From assembly GCF_000518245.1 (NCBI RefSeq), contig NZ_KI912403.1:1-64000 (forward strand): DNA of 64,000 nucleotides, in the 5' to 3' direction. This document shows positions 28,580 through 36,400 of this stretch, piece by piece. Source of the stretch: Brachyspira alvinipulli ATCC 51933. Lineage in GTDB: Bacteria; Spirochaetota; Brachyspiria; Brachyspirales; Brachyspiraceae. The notes under the pieces were generated by a model. The model worked only from the letters and a program-made list of their open reading frames with translations. It searched no databases and had not been told where the DNA came from. A program made the position numbers and the translations under genes. How positions within the stretch are numbered: position 1 is the first letter of the stretch; the number at the start of each line of letters is the position of its first letter.

Positions 28580-29836
28580 CTATTTTATGCGAATTTCCCC
28601 GCTCATAAGTTTAGGCAGAATACTATCCCGAATAGAAGCAAGTTTCTGGTTTTCTATTTGATTTAATTTAATAGTATCAAATATAGACTTTACACTATTA
28701 TTAAATTTAATTAAAAGAGAAATTTTAGGAATAATTATATTAATTTTTTCAAATAATGATTTATTTAGATTTAAAGTTGTAGTTCCTCCAGACGCATAAT
28801 TAATAATAATATTAGATATATTTTTCATATAAAAATAAACCCAATAAGAACTTATATTGTCTTTTGGTATTATAGAATTAATCTGTTGATTAGTCTGTGA
28901 TTTTTCAGAAGTTAAAGAAACAAGCCCAACAGTTGCTATACAACTAACACAAATACTATTTTCAGGTATAATTTTAGTAAATTGAGTATTTACTCCTTTA
29001 TCAGATAAATATCTTTCTGTTTTTATTATATAAGTATTATTATGCATATCTGGTATAGTTATAAAAGGCATATAATTACCATAATTTTTCTCATCTTTAG
29101 TAGGAGGAGTTTTTCCACATATAACTTCTTTAGATATATCTTTAATAATTCCTATCTGCCAACCCTCTGGTATCTCCCCTAGTTCGCTTTTTATCATCTT
29201 GCCGCCGCTGTCTTTATAAGGTTTTCCTTTGGCATTTGGAAAATTAAAATTAATAAACCATTCCTTAAAAATAGTTTGTGCCGTTTCCTCTAATATTTTA
29301 TTCATATGGTTATTAATCTCTATTTTATCATCAAGCGATGAGAGTATAGAAGCTATTTTCTTTTGTTCTTCTAATGGCGGAAGTTTTATTTTTATATCTG
29401 ATAAATCACTTGGCTTTATAGACGGATATGTTGATACACTTTGCTCTGCTATCATTTGTAAATAATTTATTATATCATCTTGTGTTATATTGTAATATAT
29501 AAAATAGTTATCTGCCACATCTTTTTTCACTTTTATTGTAATAAATCCTGTAGATACTATTATATTATCAATATATTTTTTAATAATACCATAATGTCTT
29601 TGAATTGGTCTAACTGTTGAATAAATAATATCTCCTATATCAACTTTTCTTTTTGCTCTGCTTGGTATATTAGATATATCTATTTTTTGTATGTTATCTA
29701 TTATTCCTTTAGTAATATTTCCAGTGTCTAAATAATTTATATAATCATAATCATCAGATTTTTTTAAAATATCTGAATTAATGTATGATATATCCCCTAG
29801 CCTAACTTCCTGCCAATCATCTTTTACTTTTTTCAT
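28580..29836 (-). CDS. hsdS: Type I restriction-modification specificity subunit HsdS
   Basis: A 418-residue DNA-recognition subunit with the usual two half-repeats. Target-recognition domain 1 starts WQEVRLGDI (about residue 8). The first helical spacer is LPPLEEQKKIASILSSLDDK (about 165-185), continuing to TIFKEWFINF. Target-recognition domain 2 starts GEIPEGWQIGIIKDI. The second spacer ends QKLASIRDSILPKLMSGEI. The frame is open upstream to an ATG at 29872, but ATG 29836 has CAGGAG nine bases before it and is preferred. That ATG overlaps the stop of the broken nucleotidyltransferase gene in the sequence TAATG, a translational-coupling arrangement. No homopolymer or tandem repeat suggesting phase variation is seen inside the gene. 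Confidence 0.92.
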   Translation of the reverse strand: MKKVKDDWQEVRLGDISYINSDILKKSDDYDYINYLDTGNITKGIIDNIQKIDISNIPSRAKRKVDIGDIIYSTVRPIQRHYGIIKKYIDNIIVSTGFITIKVKKDVADNYFIYYNITQDDIINYLQMIAEQSVSTYPSIKPSDLSDIKIKLPPLEEQKKIASILSSLDDKIEINNHMNKILEETAQTIFKEWFINFNFPNAKGKPYKDSGGKMIKSELGEIPEGWQIGIIKDISKEVICGKTPPTKDEKNYGNYMPFITIPDMHNNTYIIKTERYLSDKGVNTQFTKIIPENSICVSCIATVGLVSLTSEKSQTNQQINSIIPKDNISSYWVYFYMKNISNIIINYASGGTTTLNLNKSLFEKINIIIPKISLLIKFNNSVKSIFDTIKLNQIENQKLASIRDSILPKLMSGEIRIK

Positions 29837-30085
29837 TATAAAAAACTCCTGCTGTAAATTATTTCGCTGCATGAGTCTATTATTTGCTTAAACTCTTCGC
29901 TTATATTATTATAATCTATAATATCTACTCTATAAGTTAAATTACTCTCTTCAAAATCATATTTCAAATTCTCTAGTCATTTTTCTATTTAAATCAATAG
30001 CCAAATCAAAATCAGAAAATTTTCTGTTAGTACATTTATATCTTGAACCAAAAGCATAAACTTTTATTATAAAACCTTTTAACAT
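29836..30085 (-). pseudogene. Broken minimal nucleotidyltransferase (MNT-type) gene upstream of hsdS
   Basis: The frame opens with ATG at 30085, immediately after the yggS stop (TAAATG). It reads VYAFGSRYKCTNRKFSDFD, then LAIDLNRKMT, containing the G-S-x10-D-x-D motif of MNT-fold nucleotidyltransferases, and hits TGA after 42 codons. The continuation lies in another frame, YDFEESNLTYRVDIID, then NNISEEFKQIIDS, running to a TAA at 29836 that overlaps the hsdS start. Intact relatives in my memory have about ten residues more between the two halves, so a small frame-shifting deletion is likely. Such proteins are often antitoxins paired with HEPN proteins; no HEPN partner is present. Confidence 0.75.
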
Positions 30086-30781
30086 TTAAGAATTACCTAA
30101 AAAGCTGCTGCCTATTCTAACCATATTTGAACCATGCTTTATTGCAAGTTCATAATCTGAAGACATACCCATAGAAAGAATGGATAAAGGATTTTTATAT
30201 TTTAAATTTATTTCTTCATATATTATGTTAAGTTTTTCAAATTCCTTCTCTATAACTAAAGAATCTTCACTATCCATTGCTATTCCCATAAGACCTTTTA
30301 CACATATATTATCCATTCTAATTATATTTTCGTATATATTATGATAATTGCTTATATCAAATCCGCCTTTCTGTTCCTCATCGCTTATATTAAACTGAAG
30401 AAGTATATCCTGTATCTTATTATTTTTTTGTGCTTCTTTGCTTATATATTGGGCTATTTCAATAGAATCTACACTTTGTATCAAATCTGCATATTTAACT
30501 ATGTATTTTACTTTATTGCTCTGTATGCGTCCTATAAAATGCCATTTAACATTGTCTTTAATCTCTGCAATCTCCCCTGCCCTATCCCTCAAGCTCTGTG
30601 CTTTACTCTCAGCTAGCGGAAGATCTATATTTAATGACAGAAATTCCTTTATAGTGTCCAATGATGAATATTTGCTTACTGCAGCAATACTAATATCATA
30701 GCTTATACTATATTTTTGTTTTATTCTTTCAATATTTTCAATTATTGAGTTATATCTTGATAAAATTTCTTCTCTTTTCAT
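30086..30781 (-). CDS. yggS: YggS/PROSC-family pyridoxal-phosphate homeostasis protein
   Basis: A 231-residue PLP-binding protein of the alanine-racemase-like TIM-barrel fold. Family marks are AAVSKYSS with the PLP lysine (about residue 36), W-H-F-I-G-R-I-Q-S-N-K (about 80-90), IQSVDS, KGLMGIA and the C-terminal L-S-M-G-M-S-S-D-Y, followed by V-R-I-G-S-S-F-L-G. It buffers free PLP and affects amino-acid and vitamin B6 balance. No SD is visible, and the predicted transcript would start at or next to the ATG (leaderless). It is the first gene of a minus-strand run: yggS, broken nucleotidyltransferase, hsdS, hsdR. Confidence 0.92.
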   Translation of the reverse strand: MKREEILSRYNSIIENIERIKQKYSISYDISIAAVSKYSSLDTIKEFLSLNIDLPLAESKAQSLRDRAGEIAEIKDNVKWHFIGRIQSNKVKYIVKYADLIQSVDSIEIAQYISKEAQKNNKIQDILLQFNISDEEQKGGFDISNYHNIYENIIRMDNICVKGLMGIAMDSEDSLVIEKEFEKLNIIYEEINLKYKNPLSILSMGMSSDYELAIKHGSNMVRIGSSFLGNS

Positions 30782-30787
30782 AAAAAA

Positions 30788-30815
30788 ATTATAAATCTTT
30801 TTAGTTTTTTTTCAA
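30788..30815 (-). promoter_or_regulatory. Promoter of yggS, predicted leaderless
   Basis: On the minus strand TTGAAA (30815-30810), 16-base spacer, perfect TATAAT (30793-30788). The -10 ends seven bases before the ATG at 30781, so the mRNA would begin at about the start codon. Confidence 0.65.
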
Positions 30816-30914
30816 TAATCTTCAATTTAATCCATTATTTTAATTAAAAAAATAAAATAATAAAGCAAAATAGCAAAAATACGATTTATAGTATATTGAT
30901 ATTTTATATGATTC

Positions 30915-30929
30915 ATGTTAAGTTAACAT
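30915..30929. promoter_or_regulatory. Inverted repeat ATGTTAA-G-TTAACAT upstream of the YaaR gene
   Basis: A perfect 7-bp dyad with one central base, 27 bases before the ATG at 30956. The same heptamer forms the dyad at the giant coiled-coil promoter (13993-14017), in inverted order and with a longer gap. It is a candidate shared operator, but the information content is low in AT-rich DNA. Confidence 0.3.
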
Positions 30930-30955
30930 AATTAAGTATTTTATGGAGAAATGTA

Positions 30956-31426
30956 ATGAGAGTTCAAGAAAGAATGAATAGAGAGATGAATTTAAACAAT
31001 ATTTTGATGGCTTCGCCTGAGGCATCAATGAAAGTATCAGTAGCTTCATCTCCATTCGCTGCAATGTTGGAAGAGGATAAAGAAATAAGGAAATACTCAT
31101 ACGAATTAGATGAATTAAAAAGACAAATTTACGATGCTGGGAATATTTTAGACAGAAGTGCAAACATAAAAGATTTTCAGAGATTTAGAGATTTAATAAG
31201 AGCATTAACAGATAAACTAATAAAAGACGCTTACAGAGTAAGAGAAGTTTCTGTATTCAATAGAAGCAGATCTATGTACAGCAGCCGCCAGTACAAAGTT
31301 GTTGCAAAGATTAACGAAGAACTTGACTCTCTTTATGCTTTAATTATGAAAGAACAAAAGAATCATATAGCAATAGCAAATAAAGTTATGAGACTTAAAG
31401 GTTTAGTACTAGATTTAATGTCATGA
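30956..31426 (+). CDS. YaaR family (DUF327) protein
   Basis: A 156-residue protein matching the YaaR/DUF327 pattern: a polar N-terminus, SSPFAAMLEED, then helical KRQIYDAGNILDRSANIKDFQRFRDLI in segments (about 58-85), and the C-terminal KINEELDSLYALI and KVMRLKGLVLDLMS. The family is short, all-helical and common in Firmicutes and spirochaetes; its function is not settled. GGAG sits about eight bases before the ATG. The stop overlaps the tsaB start by four bases (ATGA), so the two are translationally coupled. Confidence 0.85.
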   Translation: MRVQERMNREMNLNNILMASPEASMKVSVASSPFAAMLEEDKEIRKYSYELDELKRQIYDAGNILDRSANIKDFQRFRDLIRALTDKLIKDAYRVREVSVFNRSRSMYSSRQYKVVAKINEELDSLYALIMKEQKNHIAIANKVMRLKGLVLDLMS

Positions 31427-32112
31427 ATATATTAGCATTCGATACAGTATCAAGCAGTTTCTCAATAGCTCTTCAAAAAGACGATAATACTATTTCAGAA
31501 CTTAATAAGCAAAATATAAAAAATCATAATGAAGAAATACTGCCTGCTTTACAGTCTTTCCTTAAAGAAAATAATGTTTCATTGGATGATATAACTTATA
31601 TAGCATTGGGAATGGGACCAGGCTCTTTTACAGCCTTAAGAATAGCATTTGCCACTATAAAAACTATATGCTATGCTAAAAACATACCAATAATAGGCAT
31701 TCAAAGTTTAGATGCTTTGTATGAGAATATAAAAGATTATGACGGAATAAAAGCAGCTATGATAGATGCCAGAAAAGGAAGCGTATATGCTAATATATAT
31801 AACGGCTGTAATAAATTAAAAGAAAATATGGATCTAACGTATCAGGAATTCATAGATATAATTAATTCAATAGAAAATACAAATAAAAATATAGTATTAT
31901 GCGGCGACGGATTTTCTAATAATAGAGATTTCTTTACTGAAAATCTAAAAAACTACAATATCCAGCCTTTAGATGAAAATTATAATATAATAAGAGCATA
32001 TAATATAATACTTCTCTCCAAATATAAATTTCAAAACAATCAATTTGACGATATACATTCTTTATTGCCTCTTTACGTAAGAAAAAGCGAAGCTGAAAAT
32101 AAAAAAAATTAG
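31423..32112 (+). CDS. tsaB: tRNA threonylcarbamoyladenosine biosynthesis protein TsaB
   Basis: A 229-residue member of the ASKHA fold. The N-terminus ILAFDTVSSSFSIAL and the motif GMGPGSFTALRIAFATIKTI (about 64-83) are diagnostic of TsaB, the partner that dimerises with TsaD to make t6A37 in tRNAs that read ANN codons. MIDARKGSVYANIY near 110-123 also fits. It overlaps the preceding gene by four bases. TsaD and TsaE are not in the window. The length is typical. Confidence 0.94.
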   Translation: MNILAFDTVSSSFSIALQKDDNTISELNKQNIKNHNEEILPALQSFLKENNVSLDDITYIALGMGPGSFTALRIAFATIKTICYAKNIPIIGIQSLDALYENIKDYDGIKAAMIDARKGSVYANIYNGCNKLKENMDLTYQEFIDIINSIENTNKNIVLCGDGFSNNRDFFTENLKNYNIQPLDENYNIIRAYNIILLSKYKFQNNQFDDIHSLLPLYVRKSEAENKKN

Positions 32113-32194
32113 ATTTTTTTTATAAAAGAATAGATTTAATTAAAAAATAAATGTTAAATATACGATAAATTATACAATATGTAAAAAATATATC

Positions 32195-32222
32195 TTGACT
32201 TCGTAAAAAATATTGTTATTAT
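32195..32222 (+). promoter_or_regulatory. Promoter of the chemoreceptor gene
   Basis: TTGACT (32195-32200), 16-base spacer, TATTAT (32217-32222). The leader would be about 50 bases with GGAG at 32268-32271, seven bases before the GTG start. Confidence 0.6.
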
Positions 32223-32278
32223 ATATAAGAATTATAAAATAATATTTTTTCATGTAAATAAATTGTTGGAGTTTGACA

Positions 32279-34408
32279 GTGAGAAAATTGCAATCCCTAA
32301 AGGTAAAAATACCGTTCTTCGTAATGCTTCTCGTTACGGTTATGACAATTATTTTAGTTACTCTATTAATTAATATAGGTTCTCAGGGTATAAGAAGTTC
32401 TGCTATATTTGGATTTGAAACAACTACAAAAGTATATTCCAGAATGATAAATGTATGGTTAGAACAGTCAATATACACATCTGAAGCTATCAGCAGAGGA
32501 TATCCTCAGCTGATAACATTTATTCAAGATAAAACACCAGAAAGTAAGCTTGCTCTTGAAACGAGTTTAAAAGGTATTGTATCAAATAATAACAATATAG
32601 AAGGTATAGTTGTTCTAGATAGTAATGGAGATGTCGTAGCTGACAGTTTAGATGATAAAATAGTTAATTCTCCAAATACAAGAAATTTTAGCGGTACAGA
32701 GTTATGGCAAAAAGTTATGTTAGGTCAGTCAGCTGTACACTATACTGCAGATCCTTCTCCTGCAGATAACAATAAATATGTAGTTAAAATTTTCTCTCCT
32801 GTAAAAAATTCCAATGGTACAATAATAGGTGCTATATCAACCATGATTGATTGGTTAGGTTTCATAGATAAAGAATTAAACTTAGTTAAATTTGGGAATA
32901 CAGGTCATCCATTCATTGTAGATAAAGAAAGATGGGTTATAGCCGATCCTGTTCCTTCACATGTTAGAAGTGAAGTTTTAAGAAATGCTGATTATATTAA
33001 ATATGCTGTTGAACATGAGTCTGGATATCATGAATTCAAATCTCCTTTCAATGGTAAAGATTCAATAGCAACTTTCTATAAAGAGCCTGTATCTGGATGG
33101 TCTGTTGTTATGAGTATAGAAGCGGATGAATTATTTTCGCATATAATAGCAATGAAAAGATATGCTATAATTGGTACAATAGCCATACTTGTATTAGCAT
33201 CAATATTTATAACTTTCTACATAAGCAAAATAACAAGAATTTTACATTTATTAGCTGTTGACCTAACTAAATTATCTACAGGTGATTTAACAATATCTGC
33301 TCCTCCTGGATTTGAAAAAAGAAAAGATGAATGGGGTGAAATTGCTATTGCTATAAATGAAATAACAGAACAATTAAATGAAAAAGTAAGAATTGTATAT
33401 GATGGTGCCTATACAGTAAAAGCATCAGCTAATGAAGTGGCACAAGGTAACATAGATTTATCAAATAGAACTGAAAATCAAGCTTCAGGACTTGAAGAAA
33501 CCGCTTCTTCTATGGAAGAAATTGCTTCTACAATTAAGTCTTCTGCTGAGCATACATTAGAAGGCAACAATATGATGATTAATTCTAAAAATGCAATTGA
33601 AGAAGCAGGAAGAATTATAGAAGAGAGTACGCAAAATATAGAAGCTGTATATGAATCAAGCTCAAAAATTAGTGCCATTACTAAAATAATTGAAGATATA
33701 GCATTCCAAACTAACATACTTGCTCTTAATGCGGCAGTTGAAGCAGCACGTGCAGGAGAACAAGGAAGAGGTTTTGCTGTTGTTGCTTCTGAAGTTAGAA
33801 ACTTAGCTCAAACAACTCAAACATCAGTAAAAGATATTACTAGTTTAGTAGCTGATTCAGAAGAAAAAATAGCCGCTGCTACTGAAACTGCAAGAGAATC
33901 TAAAGAAATATTCCAAAATTTAAGAGCTCAAATAGAAGAAACTGCTAAAATTATGCAGGATTTAAGTTCTACTGCTATGGAACAGCAAGCTGGAGTTGAT
34001 CAAGTTAATATAGCTATTACACAAATGGATATGACTACTCAGCAAAATGCTGCTTTAGTAGAAGAGGCTACAGCTGCTTCTGAAGCATTATTCTCTCAAG
34101 CTGAAGAATTACTAAGAGCTATGGAATTTTTCAAATTAAGAGGAACCAACTATAAGAAAAATATAGCAAAAGTTGAAAAAAATAAAAAAGGTACAGTAAC
34201 TCCTACTACAGACAAAAAAGCTGTTCAGGAAAGCAAACCTGCTCCTGTAAAAAAACCAGAATTAAAAAGTCCTTTGAAAAAGAATAATGAAGAAAAGCAT
34301 ACTAGTGTTCCTGTTAGTACAGCTCCTGTAAAAACTGTAAAAGATAGCGAATTTGGAAATACATTTGATACTTCTAAAGATACTTCTGATGGTTTTGAAT
34401 CATTTTAA
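32279..34408 (+). CDS. Methyl-accepting chemotaxis protein (Cache sensor, HAMP, signalling domain)
   Basis: A 709-residue transmembrane chemoreceptor. The GTG at 32279 is chosen because GGAG lies seven bases upstream; the TTG at 32273 is too close to it. Transmembrane helix 1 spans about residues 9-34 and helix 2 about 296-319, enclosing a periplasmic Cache-type sensor with the GHPFIVDKERWVIADP segment. A HAMP domain follows (ITRILHLLAVDLTKLSTGDL). The signalling hairpin tip is IAFQTNILALNAAVEAARAG, then EQGRGFAVVASEVR (about 472-510). A Lys/Pro-rich flexible tail of about 90 residues ends G-F-E-S-F, which fits the x-[FWYH]-x-x-[FWYH] CheR/CheB tether. It is monocistronic and closed by a bidirectional terminator. 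The ligand is unknown. Confidence 0.95.
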   Translation: MRKLQSLKVKIPFFVMLLVTVMTIILVTLLINIGSQGIRSSAIFGFETTTKVYSRMINVWLEQSIYTSEAISRGYPQLITFIQDKTPESKLALETSLKGIVSNNNNIEGIVVLDSNGDVVADSLDDKIVNSPNTRNFSGTELWQKVMLGQSAVHYTADPSPADNNKYVVKIFSPVKNSNGTIIGAISTMIDWLGFIDKELNLVKFGNTGHPFIVDKERWVIADPVPSHVRSEVLRNADYIKYAVEHESGYHEFKSPFNGKDSIATFYKEPVSGWSVVMSIEADELFSHIIAMKRYAIIGTIAILVLASIFITFYISKITRILHLLAVDLTKLSTGDLTISAPPGFEKRKDEWGEIAIAINEITEQLNEKVRIVYDGAYTVKASANEVAQGNIDLSNRTENQASGLEETASSMEEIASTIKSSAEHTLEGNNMMINSKNAIEEAGRIIEESTQNIEAVYESSSKISAITKIIEDIAFQTNILALNAAVEAARAGEQGRGFAVVASEVRNLAQTTQTSVKDITSLVADSEEKIAAATETARESKEIFQNLRAQIEETAKIMQDLSSTAMEQQAGVDQVNIAITQMDMTTQQNAALVEEATAASEALFSQAEELLRAMEFFKLRGTNYKKNIAKVEKNKKGTVTPTTDKKAVQESKPAPVKKPELKSPLKKNNEEKHTSVPVSTAPVKTVKDSEFGNTFDTSKDTSDGFESF

Positions 34409-34426
34409 TCTTCAGTTAAGATAAAT

Positions 34427-34462
34427 AAAAAAGCAAAGGAGTTTTTATCCTTTGCTTTTTTT
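34427..34462. terminator. Bidirectional intrinsic terminator between the chemoreceptor gene and mnmH
   Basis: A perfect 13-bp stem (34428-34440 with 34448-34460) and 7-base loop, flanked by A-runs on one side and T-runs on the other. It can therefore stop transcription of both convergent genes. Confidence 0.88.
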
Positions 34463-34465
34463 ATA

Positions 34466-35500
34466 TTAAATACCAACTTTTTCTAATATTAAATTAACAA
34501 TATTGTCAAAATTTTGATTATCACATTTTATTGTAACTAGTTTATCATCCTGTATGCTAAGCTTATAAGCCTTATCATAATAATAAAGCATATTTAATAC
34601 ACATTCATATATATGTCCATTACTAAGCAAATCTAAAGACTCTTTTAATTTCTCACCGCCTAAACGGTTTTTTATTTTAATAATAGATTCTTTTAAATCA
34701 TCAACACTATATTTACCATATGTATTAACTATATATTCAGCCCTAAACTCTTTAGGTATATCCAAATATATTATTTTTTCACTATCTCTCATCCTATCAA
34801 ATAGCTGTCTTGGTATAGCTCTTTTACCTATAAGTAAACTTTCATCCTCAAACCATAATATAGAATCAATACTATACTTTAATAATTCAGCTGATAAATT
34901 ATTTTCAAATTGTTCCTGACTAGGCTGTTCTCCCTCATTTATCCACCCGAATGCTGAACCTTTATGTTTGGCTATTTTTTCTAAATCTATAACATTATGT
35001 CCATATTCTTTTAATTTATTTAATATTAATGTTTTACCGCTGCCGGTTTCTCCTGTAAGCAAATATATTCTATAGTTCCTATTAAAAGAATCTAGCACAT
35101 GATGCCTATACTTTTTATATCCTCCGTCCAAAACATAAACATCATAACCATAACTGGAGCAAAGCCAAGCTACTGACTCGCTTCTCATTCCTCCTCTAAA
35201 ACAATGCATAAGAATTTTATTAGTATTATTATAGTCTTTTGTTATATTATCAATAGATTTTAATATATCTGTCATTCTTAATGATACATACTCAAGCCCT
35301 TTCAATACAGCTTCTTTTCTTCCAATTTGCTTATATATAGTTCCTACATCTTTTCTCTCTTCATCATTGAACAAATAGACATTATAAGAATTTGGTATAT
35401 GGGCATGTTCATATTCTATGGGAGAACGAACATCTATAATAGGCAGATTTTCTTCTTCCATTAATTTAAAAAATTCATCTATATTAATACGCTTAACCAT
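34466..35500 (-). CDS. mnmH: tRNA 2-selenouridine synthase MnmH (SelU/YbbB)
   Basis: A 344-residue enzyme that swaps sulfur for selenium at the wobble uridine of certain tRNAs, using selenophosphate. The N-terminal rhodanese domain has IIDVRSPIEYEHAHIPN (about 21-37), the EAVLKGLEYVS-type segment, and catalytic Cys100 in H-C-F-R-G-G-M-R-S-E-S. The C-terminal domain has a P-loop GETGSGKT (about 148-155). The ATG at 35500 has only a weak ribosome site. It is convergent with the chemoreceptor gene. Its presence implies that selD is elsewhere in the genome. Confidence 0.93.
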   Translation of the reverse strand: MVKRINIDEFFKLMEEENLPIIDVRSPIEYEHAHIPNSYNVYLFNDEERKDVGTIYKQIGRKEAVLKGLEYVSLRMTDILKSIDNITKDYNNTNKILMHCFRGGMRSESVAWLCSSYGYDVYVLDGGYKKYRHHVLDSFNRNYRIYLLTGETGSGKTLILNKLKEYGHNVIDLEKIAKHKGSAFGWINEGEQPSQEQFENNLSAELLKYSIDSILWFEDESLLIGKRAIPRQLFDRMRDSEKIIYLDIPKEFRAEYIVNTYGKYSVDDLKESIIKIKNRLGGEKLKESLDLLSNGHIYECVLNMLYYYDKAYKLSIQDDKLVTIKCDNQNFDNIVNLILEKVGI

Positions 35501-35583
35501 TTATACTCCATATATAAAATAGATTAATATATAATATAAATAAAACTAAAAATGTAAATAGATTTATTTATAAACATTCAAAA

Positions 35584-36201
35584 TTAAAATAATCTTCCAA
35601 TTACTTCAATATCATCCAAATCAATTTCATGTTCTGTAGGTATAGGATAAGATTCCCAATCAGCACTTACAGAAGGCACCCAATCCTTCCCTCTTCCATA
35701 TCCATTTTTTCTCATCCAATGGTGTAATCTATCCTTATAATCTGATGAGTAATTTTCTGCTATATATAAAATATCATCTTTTACCATTAATCCTATAGAT
35801 AAATAAATACTCCTATCTGGAAAATTCTTACTAATATAATATGAAAGTTCTGAATATAATCTGTCATAAACATTTTTTTTTACGGTATCCTCATATAAAT
35901 TAAATGTAGGCAAACTTTCAACTATATAACTTTTTAATGTTGTATTTTTATAATAAAATGCCTGATTTTTTTCTTTCATAAGAAATAAACTATATTTTAT
36001 AGGAGCTTTATATCCATATACAGTTAAAGTCATATCAGCATTATTATTAAATCTATATATATTTTGATAAGCATCATATGATATTTTATTTTTGACCATA
36101 TCTTTCCAATATTGTGCATTATCTGTTTTTAAATAAATTTCTGGTGCACTTAAACATGATAACATCATAAAAAATAATGGAAACAAAAAAGACAACTTCA
36201 T
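35584..36201 (-). CDS. Lipoprotein of unknown function
   Basis: A 205-residue protein with a lipoprotein signal (MKLSFLFPLFFMMLSC, lipidated Cys16). The mature part is mixed alpha/beta, with a Tyr-rich segment and an acidic C-terminus (HEIDLDDIEVIGRLF). No conserved motif that I recognise is present. It lies 83 bases upstream of mnmH on the same strand with no terminator between them, so co-transcription is possible but not functionally informative. Confidence 0.78.
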   Translation of the reverse strand: MKLSFLFPLFFMMLSCLSAPEIYLKTDNAQYWKDMVKNKISYDAYQNIYRFNNNADMTLTVYGYKAPIKYSLFLMKEKNQAFYYKNTTLKSYIVESLPTFNLYEDTVKKNVYDRLYSELSYYISKNFPDRSIYLSIGLMVKDDILYIAENYSSDYKDRLHHWMRKNGYGRGKDWVPSVSADWESYPIPTEHEIDLDDIEVIGRLF

Positions 36202-36400
36202 AAATAACTACACATAATTTTTCAACATATATAATATACTCTATATATAATATTAATCAATATATTTTTATTAATTTATAATATAAAATCATACTATATA
36301 AAAAAATAATACTTGCAATAATATCAACTTAAAAATAAAATATAATACCATTAAATTATATTAATTAATTCTTAAAATATAACAAGTTTGGAGTGTATTA

